A DNA stretch of 36,773 nt. Origin: Lachnospiraceae bacterium (GTDB taxonomy: Bacteria > Bacillota > Clostridia > Lachnospirales > Lachnospiraceae). The DNA lies in the NCBI GenBank assembly GCA_900753305.1, contig CAADYR010000083.1:1-36773 (forward strand), written 5' to 3'. Each line of letters starts with the position of its first letter. The first letter of the stretch is position 1. Below the pieces are notes generated by a model. It saw nothing but the letters and a program-made list of their open reading frames with translations, was not told the DNA's origin and did not search any database. The position numbers and the translations under genes are program-made. This document shows positions 21,955-29,891 of this stretch, in pieces.

Positions 21955-22707
21955 ATGAAAAAACGAATGATGGCTTTGTTACTTGCAGGTGTGATGGCAG
22001 CAACTATGTGTGGTTGTGGATCTAAGGATGATGGGAAAAAAGTCTATAAGGTTGCAACAGATACAACTTTTGCTCCATTTGAATTTGAAAATGATGAAGG
22101 TAATATGGTAGGAATCGATCTGGATCTTCTTAAGGCAATTGCAGAAGATCAGGGATTCGAGTATGAAATCGAATATGTAGGATTTTCCGCAGCGGTAACT
22201 GCGTTGGAAGCAGGTGAAGTAGATGCTGTGATCGCCGGAATGTCTATTACAGATGAAAGAAAAGAGAAGTATGATTTCTCAGATCCTTATTTTGATTCCG
22301 GTGTTGGCATGGGCGTACTGGCAGGATCTGATATTAAAAGTTATGAAGACCTTGCAGGCAAACAGGTAGCTGCCAAAATTGGTGCAGAAGGATGTGCCTT
22401 TGCAGAATCCATTGCAGATCAGTATGGATTTACCATTGCTCAGTTTGAAGACTCAGCTACTATGTTCCAAGATGTACTGGCAGGAACTTCAGCAGCAGTA
22501 TTTGATGACTATCCGGTAATAGGTTATGAGATCAATCGTGGACTTGGCTTAACAATGCCGCTGCCAATGGAGAGAGGTTCTTCTTATGGCATTGCAACAT
22601 TAAAGGGTGAAAATCCGGAACTGGTAGAGATGCTTAACAAGGGTCTTGCAGATTTGAAGGAAAGCGGTAAATACGACGAGATCATCAATACATATATCTC
22701 CAAGTAA
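21955..22707 (+). CDS. Polar amino-acid ABC importer, substrate-binding lipoprotein
   Basis: The receptor of a glutamine/polar amino-acid importer, 250 residues. ATG 21955 lies 8 bases after AGGAGG, so it is preferred to ATG 21949. The signal MKKRMMALLLAGVMAATMCG ends at a lipobox-like MCGC (Cys21). The family-3 binding domain has TDTTFAPFEFENDEGNMVGI and DLDLLKAIAEDQ, then AGMSITDERKEKYDFSDPYF and LAGKQVAAKIGAEG. The wording is close to GlnH-type receptors, but the exact ligand cannot be read. First gene of a six-gene operon with spacings of 27 bases or less. Confidence 0.92.
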   Translation: MKKRMMALLLAGVMAATMCGCGSKDDGKKVYKVATDTTFAPFEFENDEGNMVGIDLDLLKAIAEDQGFEYEIEYVGFSAAVTALEAGEVDAVIAGMSITDERKEKYDFSDPYFDSGVGMGVLAGSDIKSYEDLAGKQVAAKIGAEGCAFAESIADQYGFTIAQFEDSATMFQDVLAGTSAAVFDDYPVIGYEINRGLGLTMPLPMERGSSYGIATLKGENPELVEMLNKGLADLKESGKYDEIINTYISK

Positions 22708-22734
22708 GCATCCGGCTGAGAAAAGGAGTAGGCT

Positions 22735-23418
22735 ATGGAATTTGTAAACACACTGATCAAAAATCTCCCCACTTTTGGGGAGGCATTGCTGATGACACTG
22801 GAACTGGCAGCAGTGGCAATTCTGCTGGCACTGATACTTGGGATCATCTTTGGATTGTTCACGGTATCCGGTTTTAAAATATTAGAGATTCTGTCAGCAA
22901 TTTATATAGATATCATCCGTGGAACACCACTGCTGGTACAGACTTTTATTATTTATTATGGACTGGCACAGTCACTAAAACCGCTTGGCTTTTCCTGGTC
23001 AAATATCGGAGGACCTTTTACAGCAGGTGTTGTAGCACTCAGTCTGAATGCGGGAGCCTATATGGCTGAGATTATCCGTGGCGGGATCCAGTCAGTGGAC
23101 AAAGGGCAGATGGAAGCTGCCAGAAGCCTTGGCCTACCCTATTTTAAAGCAATGAGGCGTGTTATCCTGCCGCAGGCGTTTCTGACTATGCTGCCTTCCA
23201 TGATCAATCAGTTTATTATCACACTGAAAGATACCTCCCTTATTTCGATCATTGGTATTCGTGAACTGACTCAGAATGGCAAGATCATAGCTGCAAATGC
23301 AGCCTCCATGGTAATGTCGGTATGGCTGGTAGTTGCTCTGTTCTATCTGGTAGTCTGCACAATTCTTGCAAAATTTGCCAAGATAGTGGAAAGGAAGATT
23401 GCATATGGCAGAAAATAA
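22735..23418 (+). CDS. Polar amino-acid ABC importer permease
   Basis: A 227-residue membrane permease of the GlnP/HisM group. The marks are IIRGTPLLVQTFIIYYGLAQ, the EAA loop YMAEIIRGGIQSVDKGQMEA then ARSLGLPYFKAMRRVILPQA, and IIGIRELTQNGKIIAANA. About five transmembrane helices are visible. Only one permease gene is present, so the channel is probably a homodimer, unlike the two-permease importer at 11353-12670. AAAAGGAG stands before the start. Its end overlaps the ATPase gene start by about 14 bases. Confidence 0.93.
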   Translation: MEFVNTLIKNLPTFGEALLMTLELAAVAILLALILGIIFGLFTVSGFKILEILSAIYIDIIRGTPLLVQTFIIYYGLAQSLKPLGFSWSNIGGPFTAGVVALSLNAGAYMAEIIRGGIQSVDKGQMEAARSLGLPYFKAMRRVILPQAFLTMLPSMINQFIITLKDTSLISIIGIRELTQNGKIIAANAASMVMSVWLVVALFYLVVCTILAKFAKIVERKIAYGRK

Positions 23419-24139
23419 AATCGTAGTAAAAGGCCTGCGTAAATGCTACGGCGAATTGGAAGTATTAAAGAAAATCGATATAGAGGTAACAGAAGGGGAA
23501 GTATTGTGCCTGATCGGACCTTCCGGCTCCGGTAAGAGTACACTTCTTCGTTGCCTGAATCGTCTGGAGAAGAGTAATGGCGGAGAAATCTGGATCAATG
23601 GTCAGAATCTGGAAAACAAAAATCTGAATATCAATAAACTCAGAGAAAGCATAGGCATGGTATTCCAGCATTTTAATCTTTTCTCAAATCTGAATATTCT
23701 GGATAATATTACGCTGGCTCCGGTAGAACTTAAGAAGATGTCCAAACAACAGGCTGAGGAGAAAGCATATCAGCTTCTCGACAGAGTTGGATTAAAAGAC
23801 AAGGCAAAGGTCTTTCCAAGTCAGCTTTCCGGTGGACAGAAGCAGCGTTGTGCGATTGCGAGGGCATTGGAAATGAGTCCTGATATTATGCTTTTTGACG
23901 AACCAACCAGTGCACTGGACCCGGAGATGGTCGGTGAAGTGCTCGAGGTCATGAAGCAGCTTGCTGAGGATGGTATGACAATGGTGATCGTGACACATGA
24001 AATGGGTTTTGCCAGAGAGGTTGCAGACAGGGTGATCTTTATGGATGATGGCTACATTGTAGAGGAAGGAACACCAGATGAGATTTTTAAGCATCCGAAG
24101 GAAAAGAGAACCATTGATTTTTTGAATAAAGTACTATAG
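23405..24139 (+). CDS. Polar amino-acid ABC importer ATPase
   Basis: The ATPase of this importer, 244 residues from ATG 23405, which has AAGGAAG 7 bases upstream (the open frame can be extended to TTG 23399). It has Walker A GPSGSGKST, Q-loop VFQHFNLFSNLNIL, signature LSGGQKQR, Walker B LFDEPTSALDPE and MVIVTHEMGFARE. All motifs are canonical, in contrast with the DEVTA variant in the cysteine-type importer. It overlaps the permease gene and is 13 bases from the next one. Confidence 0.94.
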   Translation: MAENKIVVKGLRKCYGELEVLKKIDIEVTEGEVLCLIGPSGSGKSTLLRCLNRLEKSNGGEIWINGQNLENKNLNINKLRESIGMVFQHFNLFSNLNILDNITLAPVELKKMSKQQAEEKAYQLLDRVGLKDKAKVFPSQLSGGQKQRCAIARALEMSPDIMLFDEPTSALDPEMVGEVLEVMKQLAEDGMTMVIVTHEMGFAREVADRVIFMDDGYIVEEGTPDEIFKHPKEKRTIDFLNKVL

Positions 24140-24152
24140 AAGGTGACAGACA

Positions 24153-24884
24153 ATGATGAAAGATATAACAAACTCCCACAAACCTGTTATTGGTATCATT
24201 CCCCTTTGGGATGAAGAAAAAGAAAGTATCTGGATGGTTCCCGGATATCTTGACGGAATCAGAGATGCAGGAGGAATTCCTGTGATTTTGCCATTAACTC
24301 CCAGGATGGAAGATCTCGGGCAACTGGATTCAGTGATAGATGGATATCTTTTCACAGGAGGTCATGATATAGATCCCCGTATGTATGGAGAAGAACCGCT
24401 TCCTGTCTGCGGCACCTGCTGTCCTGAAAGAGATATTCTGGAAAAAGAAATATATAAAATAGCCAGTCAGGAGGATAAACCGGTTCTTGGAATCTGCCGT
24501 GGTATTCAGTTGTTGAATGTCCTTCATGGAGGCACTTTGTATCAGGACCTTCCACAACAGTTTGTGGGGACAAAAGAAATTGACCACCATATGACTGCAC
24601 CGTATGACAGAACTGTCCATGAAGTAAATATCACAGAAGGCACACCTTTATATCAGCTCTTACAGCAGAAGACGCTTCCGGTAAACAGCTATCATCATCA
24701 GGGAATCCGGACTCTTGGAGCCGGACTTGAGGTAATGGCTGTGTCAGAAGACGGGCTGACAGAGGGAATCTGTGTACCGGATAAGAAGTTCATATGGGGA
24801 ATCCAGTGGCATCCGGAATTTATTTATCACAAAGATGATACGGCCAGGAAAATCTTTCGGGCATTTGTGGAGGCATGTGTATGA
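24153..24884 (+). CDS. Gamma-glutamyl hydrolase of peptidase C26 family (PuuD-like)
   Basis: A 243-residue class I glutamine-amidotransferase-fold hydrolase. The nucleophile is Cys115 in LGICRGIQLLN and the rest of the triad is His220-Glu222 in GIQWHPEF. YLFTGGHDIDPRMYGE (65-80) and the DHH/HHQG segments are typical of the PuuD (gamma-glutamyl-gamma-aminobutyrate hydrolase) branch. The family splits gamma-glutamyl bonds; the real substrate here is not known. Placed directly after an amino-acid importer, it could trim an imported gamma-glutamyl compound. GAAGGTG is 7 bases before the start. Its stop overlaps the next gene by 4 bases. Confidence 0.85.
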   Translation: MMKDITNSHKPVIGIIPLWDEEKESIWMVPGYLDGIRDAGGIPVILPLTPRMEDLGQLDSVIDGYLFTGGHDIDPRMYGEEPLPVCGTCCPERDILEKEIYKIASQEDKPVLGICRGIQLLNVLHGGTLYQDLPQQFVGTKEIDHHMTAPYDRTVHEVNITEGTPLYQLLQQKTLPVNSYHHQGIRTLGAGLEVMAVSEDGLTEGICVPDKKFIWGIQWHPEFIYHKDDTARKIFRAFVEACV

Positions 24885-25459
24885 ATAACAAAATCATTAC
24901 AATCTGCCGTTCTTTTGGCGCAGAAGGGCATGAAATCGGAAAAGAACTGTCCCAGCGCCTCAATATCCCTCTGTATGATAAGGATTTGCTGGATATGGCA
25001 GCTCAAAAAAGTAATCTGGAACTGAATCACGCGGCAACCCTTGATGAGCAGATATCAAGGAAAATTATCAGCCATTATTTTCTGATGTCACAGGATATTG
25101 AATCTGACAGATTATTCAGAGAGGAAACCAATCTGATCCTTCAACTTGCAGAAAAAGGTCCTTGCATCATCGTAGGCAGGATGGCAGATTATACTTTACG
25201 GGACAGAACGGATTGTCTCAAAGTATTTATCACAGCCCCCTATATGACCCGTGTAGGTATTATTCAGGAAAAGTATGGAATATCCAGAGAAGAAGCGGAA
25301 AAGACCGTACGAAAAATGGATACTGCCAGAGAAGAATTTTACCGATATTATTCTAATGGAAAATGGCAGCAGGAAACAAATAAAGACATCGTACTGAACA
25401 GGGGACTTTTTGGCATCGGTGGATGCGTAGATATTCTTGAGCATATCTGCTCATTATAA
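24881..25459 (+). CDS. Cytidylate kinase-like protein
   Basis: A 192-residue protein of the cytidylate-kinase-like family (Cytidylate_kin2 type). It begins with the family opening ITICRSFGAEGHEIGKELSQ (a G-x-x-G loop without a Lys-Ser/Thr) and NIPLYDKDLLDMAAQ, then CIIVGRMADYTLRD, and ends in GIGGCVDILEHI. True CMP kinases have a different P-loop, so nucleotide phosphorylation is not established; the substrate is unknown. ATG 24881 is chosen because GGAGG is 7 bases upstream, and it shares ATGA with the previous stop. It is translationally coupled to the hydrolase and 19 bases before the next gene. Confidence 0.75.
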   Translation: MNNKIITICRSFGAEGHEIGKELSQRLNIPLYDKDLLDMAAQKSNLELNHAATLDEQISRKIISHYFLMSQDIESDRLFREETNLILQLAEKGPCIIVGRMADYTLRDRTDCLKVFITAPYMTRVGIIQEKYGISREEAEKTVRKMDTAREEFYRYYSNGKWQQETNKDIVLNRGLFGIGGCVDILEHICSL

Positions 25460-25478
25460 TCAGGAAAGGCATGGACTT

Positions 25479-27131
25479 ATGGAAGAACAGAAAGTAAAAA
25501 ATACCGCACAGGTGCTGGTGGAGTGCTTACGGGAAGAAGGAGTAGATACCATATTTGGTATTCCCGGAGAAGAGACACTGGATCTGATGTTTGCTATTAA
25601 GGAGAGTGGAATCCATTTTATAGATACCAGACATGAACAGGGAGCAGCTTTTATGGCAGATGTATATGGGCGACTGACAGGCAGAGCAGGCGTATGCCTC
25701 TCAACGCTTGGACCTGGAGCTACGAATCTGGTAACCGGTGTAGCAGATGCTTTTCTGGATGGATCGCCTCTGGTAGCAATCACGGGACAGGTGGGAACAG
25801 ACCAGATGCAGTTGACCAGTCATCAGTATCTGGATCTGACTACAATGTTTGCGCCTATTACGAAACGTACAAAACAGATCATCCGGCCGGATACCGTAGC
25901 AGAGATTACACGTCTGGCTTTTAAATATGCTGAGAATGAAAAGCCGGGAGCAACGCATATTGATCTGCCTAAAAACATTGCAAAAATGCCGGCGGATGTA
26001 AAACCTCTCAAAAAACAGGAAAAAATGATAGAATATGCTTCTGCCAAAGCCGTTGAGGCGGCAAGTGCACTGATAAAGCAGGCAAAATTACCGGTCATTC
26101 TAGCCGGAAATGGTGCAGTACGCCAGAATTCGTCCAAAATGCTCACGGAATTTGTAAATGCCTTACATATTCCTGTAGTCAATACAATGATGGCAAAAGG
26201 TATTGTTTCCATGGACAATCCATATAGTCTGTGGACATTGGGAATTCCCCAGAAGGACTATGTCAATAAAATATTTGAAGAGGCGGATCTGGTCATTGGT
26301 GTAGGGTATGATATGGTAGAATGTGCTCCATCCAAATGGAATGTACGTTTGGATACGAAAATCATACATATAGCCAGTGAACCGGCAGATGTCAATAAAC
26401 GATATCAGCCGGATGTGGAATTGGTGGGAGATATCTCTAACAGCCTTAGAAAGATATTAAATATAACAACCAGAGAGGAAGAGCCGGAATTTGCCCTGCA
26501 ATTAAAAGCAAGGATGCTCAGGGAGCAGGAAGAAATGGCTGCAGATGATTCCTACCCCATGAAACCTGCAAGAATCTTATCAGATGTGCGTAAGATAATG
26601 GGCAAAGAAGATATTGTCCTTTCTGATGTCGGAGCTCATAAAATGTGGATTGCCAGACATTATCACTGCTATGAACCCAATACATGCCTGATCAGCAATG
26701 GATTTGCCAGCATGGGATTCAGTGTGCCGGGGGCAATCAGTGCAAAAATGCTGTATCCGGAGCGCAAAGTACTTGCTATTTGCGGTGATGGTGGATTTAT
26801 GATGAATAATCAGGAACTGGAAACTGCCGTAAGAGAAAATATTCCTTTTGTAACATTGATCTGGGAAGATGAATCCTATGGTCTGATCAAATGGAAAGAG
26901 ATGGAGCAGTTTGGAGACAGTTGTTATGTGGATTTTGCAAACCCTGATTTCAAGATGATGGCAGAATCCATGCACTGCAAAGGATATGAGATACATTCAT
27001 CAGCAGAATTGATCCCCACATTAAAAGAAGCATTTGAACAAAAAGTTCCCGCAGTAGTAGTTGTAAAAGTAGACTACAGCGAGAACATGAAACTCAGTGC
27101 GCATTTAAAAGAAATTGCGAATGAGGACTAA
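25479..27131 (+). CDS. alsS: Acetolactate synthase-like thiamine diphosphate enzyme
   Basis: A 550-residue enzyme closest in memory to the catabolic acetolactate synthase AlsS, which condenses two pyruvates to acetolactate in the cytosol. The catalytic glutamate is Glu53 in TRHEQGAAFMADVYG. LSTLGPGATNLVTGVADAF and VAITGQVGTDQMQLTSHQ follow, with a central NAD/FAD-like fold domain. The ThDP/Mg motif begins GDGGFMMNNQELETAV (from about residue 436) and ends at LIWEDESYG, where AlsS has WND. ATG 25479, with AGGAAAGG 9 bases upstream, gives the family N-terminus. Other ThDP decarboxylases are possible, because the operon neighbours (importer, C26 hydrolase, kinase-like protein) are not usual for AlsS. 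No decarboxylase (alsD) is seen here. Confidence 0.85.
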   Translation: MEEQKVKNTAQVLVECLREEGVDTIFGIPGEETLDLMFAIKESGIHFIDTRHEQGAAFMADVYGRLTGRAGVCLSTLGPGATNLVTGVADAFLDGSPLVAITGQVGTDQMQLTSHQYLDLTTMFAPITKRTKQIIRPDTVAEITRLAFKYAENEKPGATHIDLPKNIAKMPADVKPLKKQEKMIEYASAKAVEAASALIKQAKLPVILAGNGAVRQNSSKMLTEFVNALHIPVVNTMMAKGIVSMDNPYSLWTLGIPQKDYVNKIFEEADLVIGVGYDMVECAPSKWNVRLDTKIIHIASEPADVNKRYQPDVELVGDISNSLRKILNITTREEEPEFALQLKARMLREQEEMAADDSYPMKPARILSDVRKIMGKEDIVLSDVGAHKMWIARHYHCYEPNTCLISNGFASMGFSVPGAISAKMLYPERKVLAICGDGGFMMNNQELETAVRENIPFVTLIWEDESYGLIKWKEMEQFGDSCYVDFANPDFKMMAESMHCKGYEIHSSAELIPTLKEAFEQKVPAVVVVKVDYSENMKLSAHLKEIANED

Positions 27132-27138
27132 ATAAGAA

Positions 27139-27161
27139 AGGGAGACTGGTACAGTCTCCCT
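27139..27161 (+). terminator. Hairpin after the acetolactate synthase gene
   Basis: AGGGAGACT (27139-27147) pairs with AGTCTCCCT (27153-27161) 8 bases after the stop. The T-tail (GAAATGTTT) is weak. Confidence 0.55.
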
Positions 27162-27373
27162 GAAATGTTTCCTATACCTTCGAATTCCGGTTATTCTTGA
27201 ACATTTGGTAATGGAAGTATATTATAAATTGCCTGCTCACGGTACTGTTTTTAACATTTTTACTATTTATATACCGTTAAAACCAAATTAATGCTTCTAA
27301 ATTCAGATAGTGGGGGTAAGCCAGTTGTTCCGCAGGGAACCCTTGGGAACCCCAATAATATTGTCATTTTTCC
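27162..27373. other. Intergenic stretch without a recognisable gene
   Basis: No coding frame or RNA gene is visible in these ~210 bases. A compact G/C-rich patch at 27327-27354 contains GTTCC-gcag-GGAAC and two copies of GGGAACCC (27335 and 27345), while the rest is A+T-rich. I cannot assign it a role. Confidence 0.5.
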
Positions 27374-27417
27374 AAAAAAAGAAATCCCAGAACCCTTGAA
27401 TTCTCAAAGGTTCTGGG
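27374..27417 (-). terminator. Terminator of the minus-strand tRNA-Leu gene
   Basis: CCCAGAACC (27386-27394) pairs with GGTTCTGGG (27409-27417). Read on the minus strand it is followed by ATTTCTTTTTTT (complement of 27374-27385), a standard terminator just past the tRNA. Confidence 0.8.
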
Positions 27418-27430
27418 ACTTTGAAAACAA

Positions 27431-27514
27431 TGCGGAAGATGGGACTTGAACCCACACGCCATTGCTGGCACAAGATCCTTAGTCTTGCCTGTCTGCCAAT
27501 TCCAGCACTTCCGC
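27431..27514 (-). tRNA. tRNA-Leu (anticodon AAG)
   Basis: The 84-base minus-strand sequence folds as a class II tRNA with acceptor arms GCGGAAG and CTTCCGC plus discriminator A. The D region is CTGGAATTGGCAGAC, the anticodon stem CAAGA/TCTTG encloses CTAAGGA (anticodon AAG), and a long variable arm (TGCCAGCAATGGCGT) is typical of Leu. The T arm is GTGGGTTCAAGTCCCAT. CCA is not encoded. An A at position 34 is uncommon in bacterial tRNA-Leu and implies conversion to inosine. Confidence 0.92.
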
Positions 27515-27566
27515 ATGTCAGCTATTTTACTCTGAAGTTTTGTACCTCATCGCCGCTGCAAGACAT

Positions 27567-27595
27567 ATATTATCACTACAGGGGTTCTATGTCAA
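27567..27595 (-). promoter_or_regulatory. Promoter of the minus-strand tRNA-Leu gene
   Basis: On the minus strand TTGACA (27595-27590), a 17-bp spacer and TAATAT (27572-27567) lie about 50 bases before the tRNA 5' end. Confidence 0.7.
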
Positions 27596-27672
27596 CAACT
27601 TTTTTTAAAAATTTGAAATAAATTAAAAAAACATGATTGTTGTAATTTTTTGAAAAAAATTTTAAAAAGTGG

Positions 27673-27701
27673 TTGACAGAAAAGGTAAAACCATGTAGAA
27701 T
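27673..27701 (+). promoter_or_regulatory. Promoter of the plus-strand tRNA-Leu gene
   Basis: TTGACA (27673-27678), a 17-bp spacer and TAGAAT (27696-27701) lie 11 bases before the tRNA. Confidence 0.75.
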
Positions 27702-27712
27702 AACATTTGTTC

Positions 27713-27796
27713 GCAGGAGTGGTGGAATTGGCAGACGCGCAGGCTTCAGGTGCCTGTGGTAGCAATACCGTGTGGGTTCAAGTCCCATCTCCTGCA
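27713..27796 (+). tRNA. tRNA-Leu (anticodon CAG)
   Basis: The 84-base sequence has acceptor arms GCAGGAG and CTCCTGC with discriminator A, GTGGAATTGGCAGAC in the D region, anticodon stem CAGGC/GCCTG enclosing TTCAGGT (anticodon CAG, codon CTG), a long variable arm and the same T arm as the minus-strand tRNA-Leu. CCA is not encoded. Confidence 0.95.
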
Positions 27797-27800
27797 TAGG

Positions 27801-27835
27801 AAAACCTCAGAGCGTGAAGCGTTCTGAGGTTTTTC
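27801..27835 (+). terminator. Terminator after tRNA-Leu(CAG)
   Basis: AACCTCAGAGCG pairs with CGTTCTGAGGTT (one G-U pair) around a short loop, followed by TTTTCGTTT. It begins 4 bases past the tRNA. Confidence 0.85.
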
Positions 27836-27904
27836 GTTTATATGTATATTGTAGTGATTCAACTGTGAGATGACAGGATAAGGGACAGAGAGGGTTGATG
27901 GAAT

Positions 27905-28744
27905 ATGGGAAAGAAATGGTTCATAATATTGATTGCAATGATATGTCTGACAGGATGTGGGCAGCAGTCAGAAGAACAGTCTGAGTCGACAGTTGATTTT
28001 GTAGAATTGCTTCCACAGCAGTCGGAACCGATCATAATTCGTGAACCTCAATCGGAAGAACAGACATTGACAGAAGAAGAGGAGACAACTACGACAGAAG
28101 AGGAAACGGTTATTCCCTTTGCAGATAGAAATGAAGTAAATTATAGTGTGGAAAGTGCAGGCTATGAAGATACTTTAAATGGAAATGGCGAAGTGAAAGT
28201 GGAATACCCTCAGTTGGCTGATATGGCAGATGCAGATCTGCAGAACAGGATAAATGAGAATATCAGACAGATGGCATTGCAGGGAACACAGGAGGAAGGG
28301 CTGAAAGCATATGAACTTTCATATGAGATAGCCACACAGGGCAGCGGCATTTTATCTGTGATCTTTCGCGGATACAGTAATTATGAAGGAACAGCATATC
28401 CTGATAATATAGTAAAAACATTGAATCTGGATCTTACAACAGGCAATAACCTGCGCCTGAAAGATTATGCGGATATTGCGCAGATCGTATCGGGACTTGA
28501 GACGACCAGTGATTATGAAATTGTATCCCCGGATGTGGAAATGTCTGATTTTGCAGCTTTTTTGAATAATGGATATGTGACGGATTATGCAATGACATTA
28601 TTAGATTATGATGCGGATTTTGGCAATTCTTCCCTGATCCCGGCAGGGTACTCCTGTATCAGAAATAATCATGTAGTGCTTTTTGTGGAAACAGAGCATG
28701 CTATGGGGGATTACGTAGAAATAGAGTTCATGGGAGAACTTTAA
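27905..28744 (+). CDS. Lipoprotein with DUF4163/DUF3298-like domain
   Basis: A 279-residue cell-surface lipoprotein. The signal ends at a clean lipobox, CLTGC, with Cys18. Residues ~20-75 are a flexible Glu/Ser/Thr-rich stretch. The folded part begins near residue 85; KVEYPQLADMADADLQNRIN and later TLNLDLTTGNNLRLKDYADI match the pattern of the DUF4163 and DUF3298 (PdaC-like N-terminal) module, known in secreted Firmicute proteins of unclear role. No peptidoglycan deacetylase domain follows. AGAGAGGG lies before ATG 27905. It follows the tRNA terminator and is 86 bases from dgt, which has its own ribosome site. Confidence 0.78.
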   Translation: MGKKWFIILIAMICLTGCGQQSEEQSESTVDFVELLPQQSEPIIIREPQSEEQTLTEEEETTTTEEETVIPFADRNEVNYSVESAGYEDTLNGNGEVKVEYPQLADMADADLQNRINENIRQMALQGTQEEGLKAYELSYEIATQGSGILSVIFRGYSNYEGTAYPDNIVKTLNLDLTTGNNLRLKDYADIAQIVSGLETTSDYEIVSPDVEMSDFAAFLNNGYVTDYAMTLLDYDADFGNSSLIPAGYSCIRNNHVVLFVETEHAMGDYVEIEFMGEL

Positions 28745-28830
28745 GTAATTACTGAAAAAAGAAAAGGAATTTGGGCAGGAACGCAGAATATTTAATAGTA
28801 GATGGGTAAAAAGGGGGTGCATTTATATTT

Positions 28831-29838
28831 ATGACGATACGTGAAAATCTGGAACAATGGGAAAAGATTTATCTGAGTCCCTATGCTACACTTAGTATGA
28901 ATTCCAAAGGAAGGGCGAGAGAGGAAGAACAGTGCGATATCCGTCCTGTGTTTCAAAGGGACAGGGACAGGATCATTCATTCCAAATCATTCAGAAGGCT
29001 AAAGGACAAGACGCAGGTATTCCTTTCCCCGGAGGGAGATCATTACCGAACGCGTCTTACGCATACTTTGGAAGTTTCGCAGAATGCGAGAACAATTGCG
29101 AAGGCTTTGCAGTTAAATGAAGAACTGGTAGAAGCGATCGCTTTGGGACATGACCTGGGACATACGCCTTTTGGACACGCAGGTGAACGGGCGCTGGATG
29201 AGATCAGTCCCTATGGATTCAAACATAATGAACAGAGTGTCAGAACGGTAGATATTCTGGAGAAGGATGGAGAAGGTCTGAACCTTACATGGGAAGTGAG
29301 AGATGGTATTCTCAATCATCAGACAGATAATATGCCATCCACTCTGGAAGGCAAGATCGTGCGACTGTCGGATAAGATAGCGTATACATATCATGACATG
29401 GATGATGCCATCAGGGCAGGAATCCTTAAGAGCGATGATGTCCCCCGCGAGATTGGCGAGGTCGTTGGATACACACCAAGAGAGAGACTCAATCATTTTA
29501 TCCATGATATTGTGACTCAGAGCAAGGGAAAGGACGACATCTGTATGTCACCCGAAGTAGAACGGGCATTGAGAGCCTTGCGCCGGTTTATGTTTGATAC
29601 GGTCTACAGCAATCCGGTAGCCAAGAGTGAAGAACATAAAGCAGAAGCTCTGGTCAAGACGTTATATGAGCATTATATGAAGCACCCCGATGGTTTACCG
29701 AAGTTCTTTCTGGAACTGAGTTTCAGAGGAGAACCCAGAGAACAGGTTGTGTGCGATTACATCAGTTCCATGACGGATCGATTTGCGATAGCTCTTTATG
29801 ATGAGCTGTATGTTCCCAAATGCTGGATGGGTTATTAG
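28831..29838 (+). CDS. dgt: dGTP triphosphohydrolase-like HD protein
   Basis: A 335-residue HD-domain phosphohydrolase of the deoxyguanosinetriphosphate triphosphohydrolase family, which splits dNTPs to nucleoside and triphosphate. The metal site reads RTRLTHTLEV (His78), GHDLGHTPFGHAGE (His107-Asp108, His111, His116) and RLSDKIAYTYHD (Asp). The opening KGRAREEEQCDIRPVFQRDR, then FRRLKDKTQVF, is typical. It is of the shorter type (about 335), against about 505 for E. coli Dgt. GGGGGTG lies about 12 bases before ATG 28831. It is the first gene of a conserved Firmicute block with dnaG and rpoD; it is 53 bases from dnaG. Confidence 0.92.
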   Translation: MTIRENLEQWEKIYLSPYATLSMNSKGRAREEEQCDIRPVFQRDRDRIIHSKSFRRLKDKTQVFLSPEGDHYRTRLTHTLEVSQNARTIAKALQLNEELVEAIALGHDLGHTPFGHAGERALDEISPYGFKHNEQSVRTVDILEKDGEGLNLTWEVRDGILNHQTDNMPSTLEGKIVRLSDKIAYTYHDMDDAIRAGILKSDDVPREIGEVVGYTPRERLNHFIHDIVTQSKGKDDICMSPEVERALRALRRFMFDTVYSNPVAKSEEHKAEALVKTLYEHYMKHPDGLPKFFLELSFRGEPREQVVCDYISSMTDRFAIALYDELYVPKCWMGY

Positions 29839-29891
29839 CAGAGACACCGTGGAGGAACAAAGCAGACAGTAACAAACAGGAATGATGAGAA

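Noticed and set aside
27421..27797. Short frames of 66 and 73 residues on both strands
   Set aside because: Their protein-like openings are translations of the two tRNA-Leu genes.
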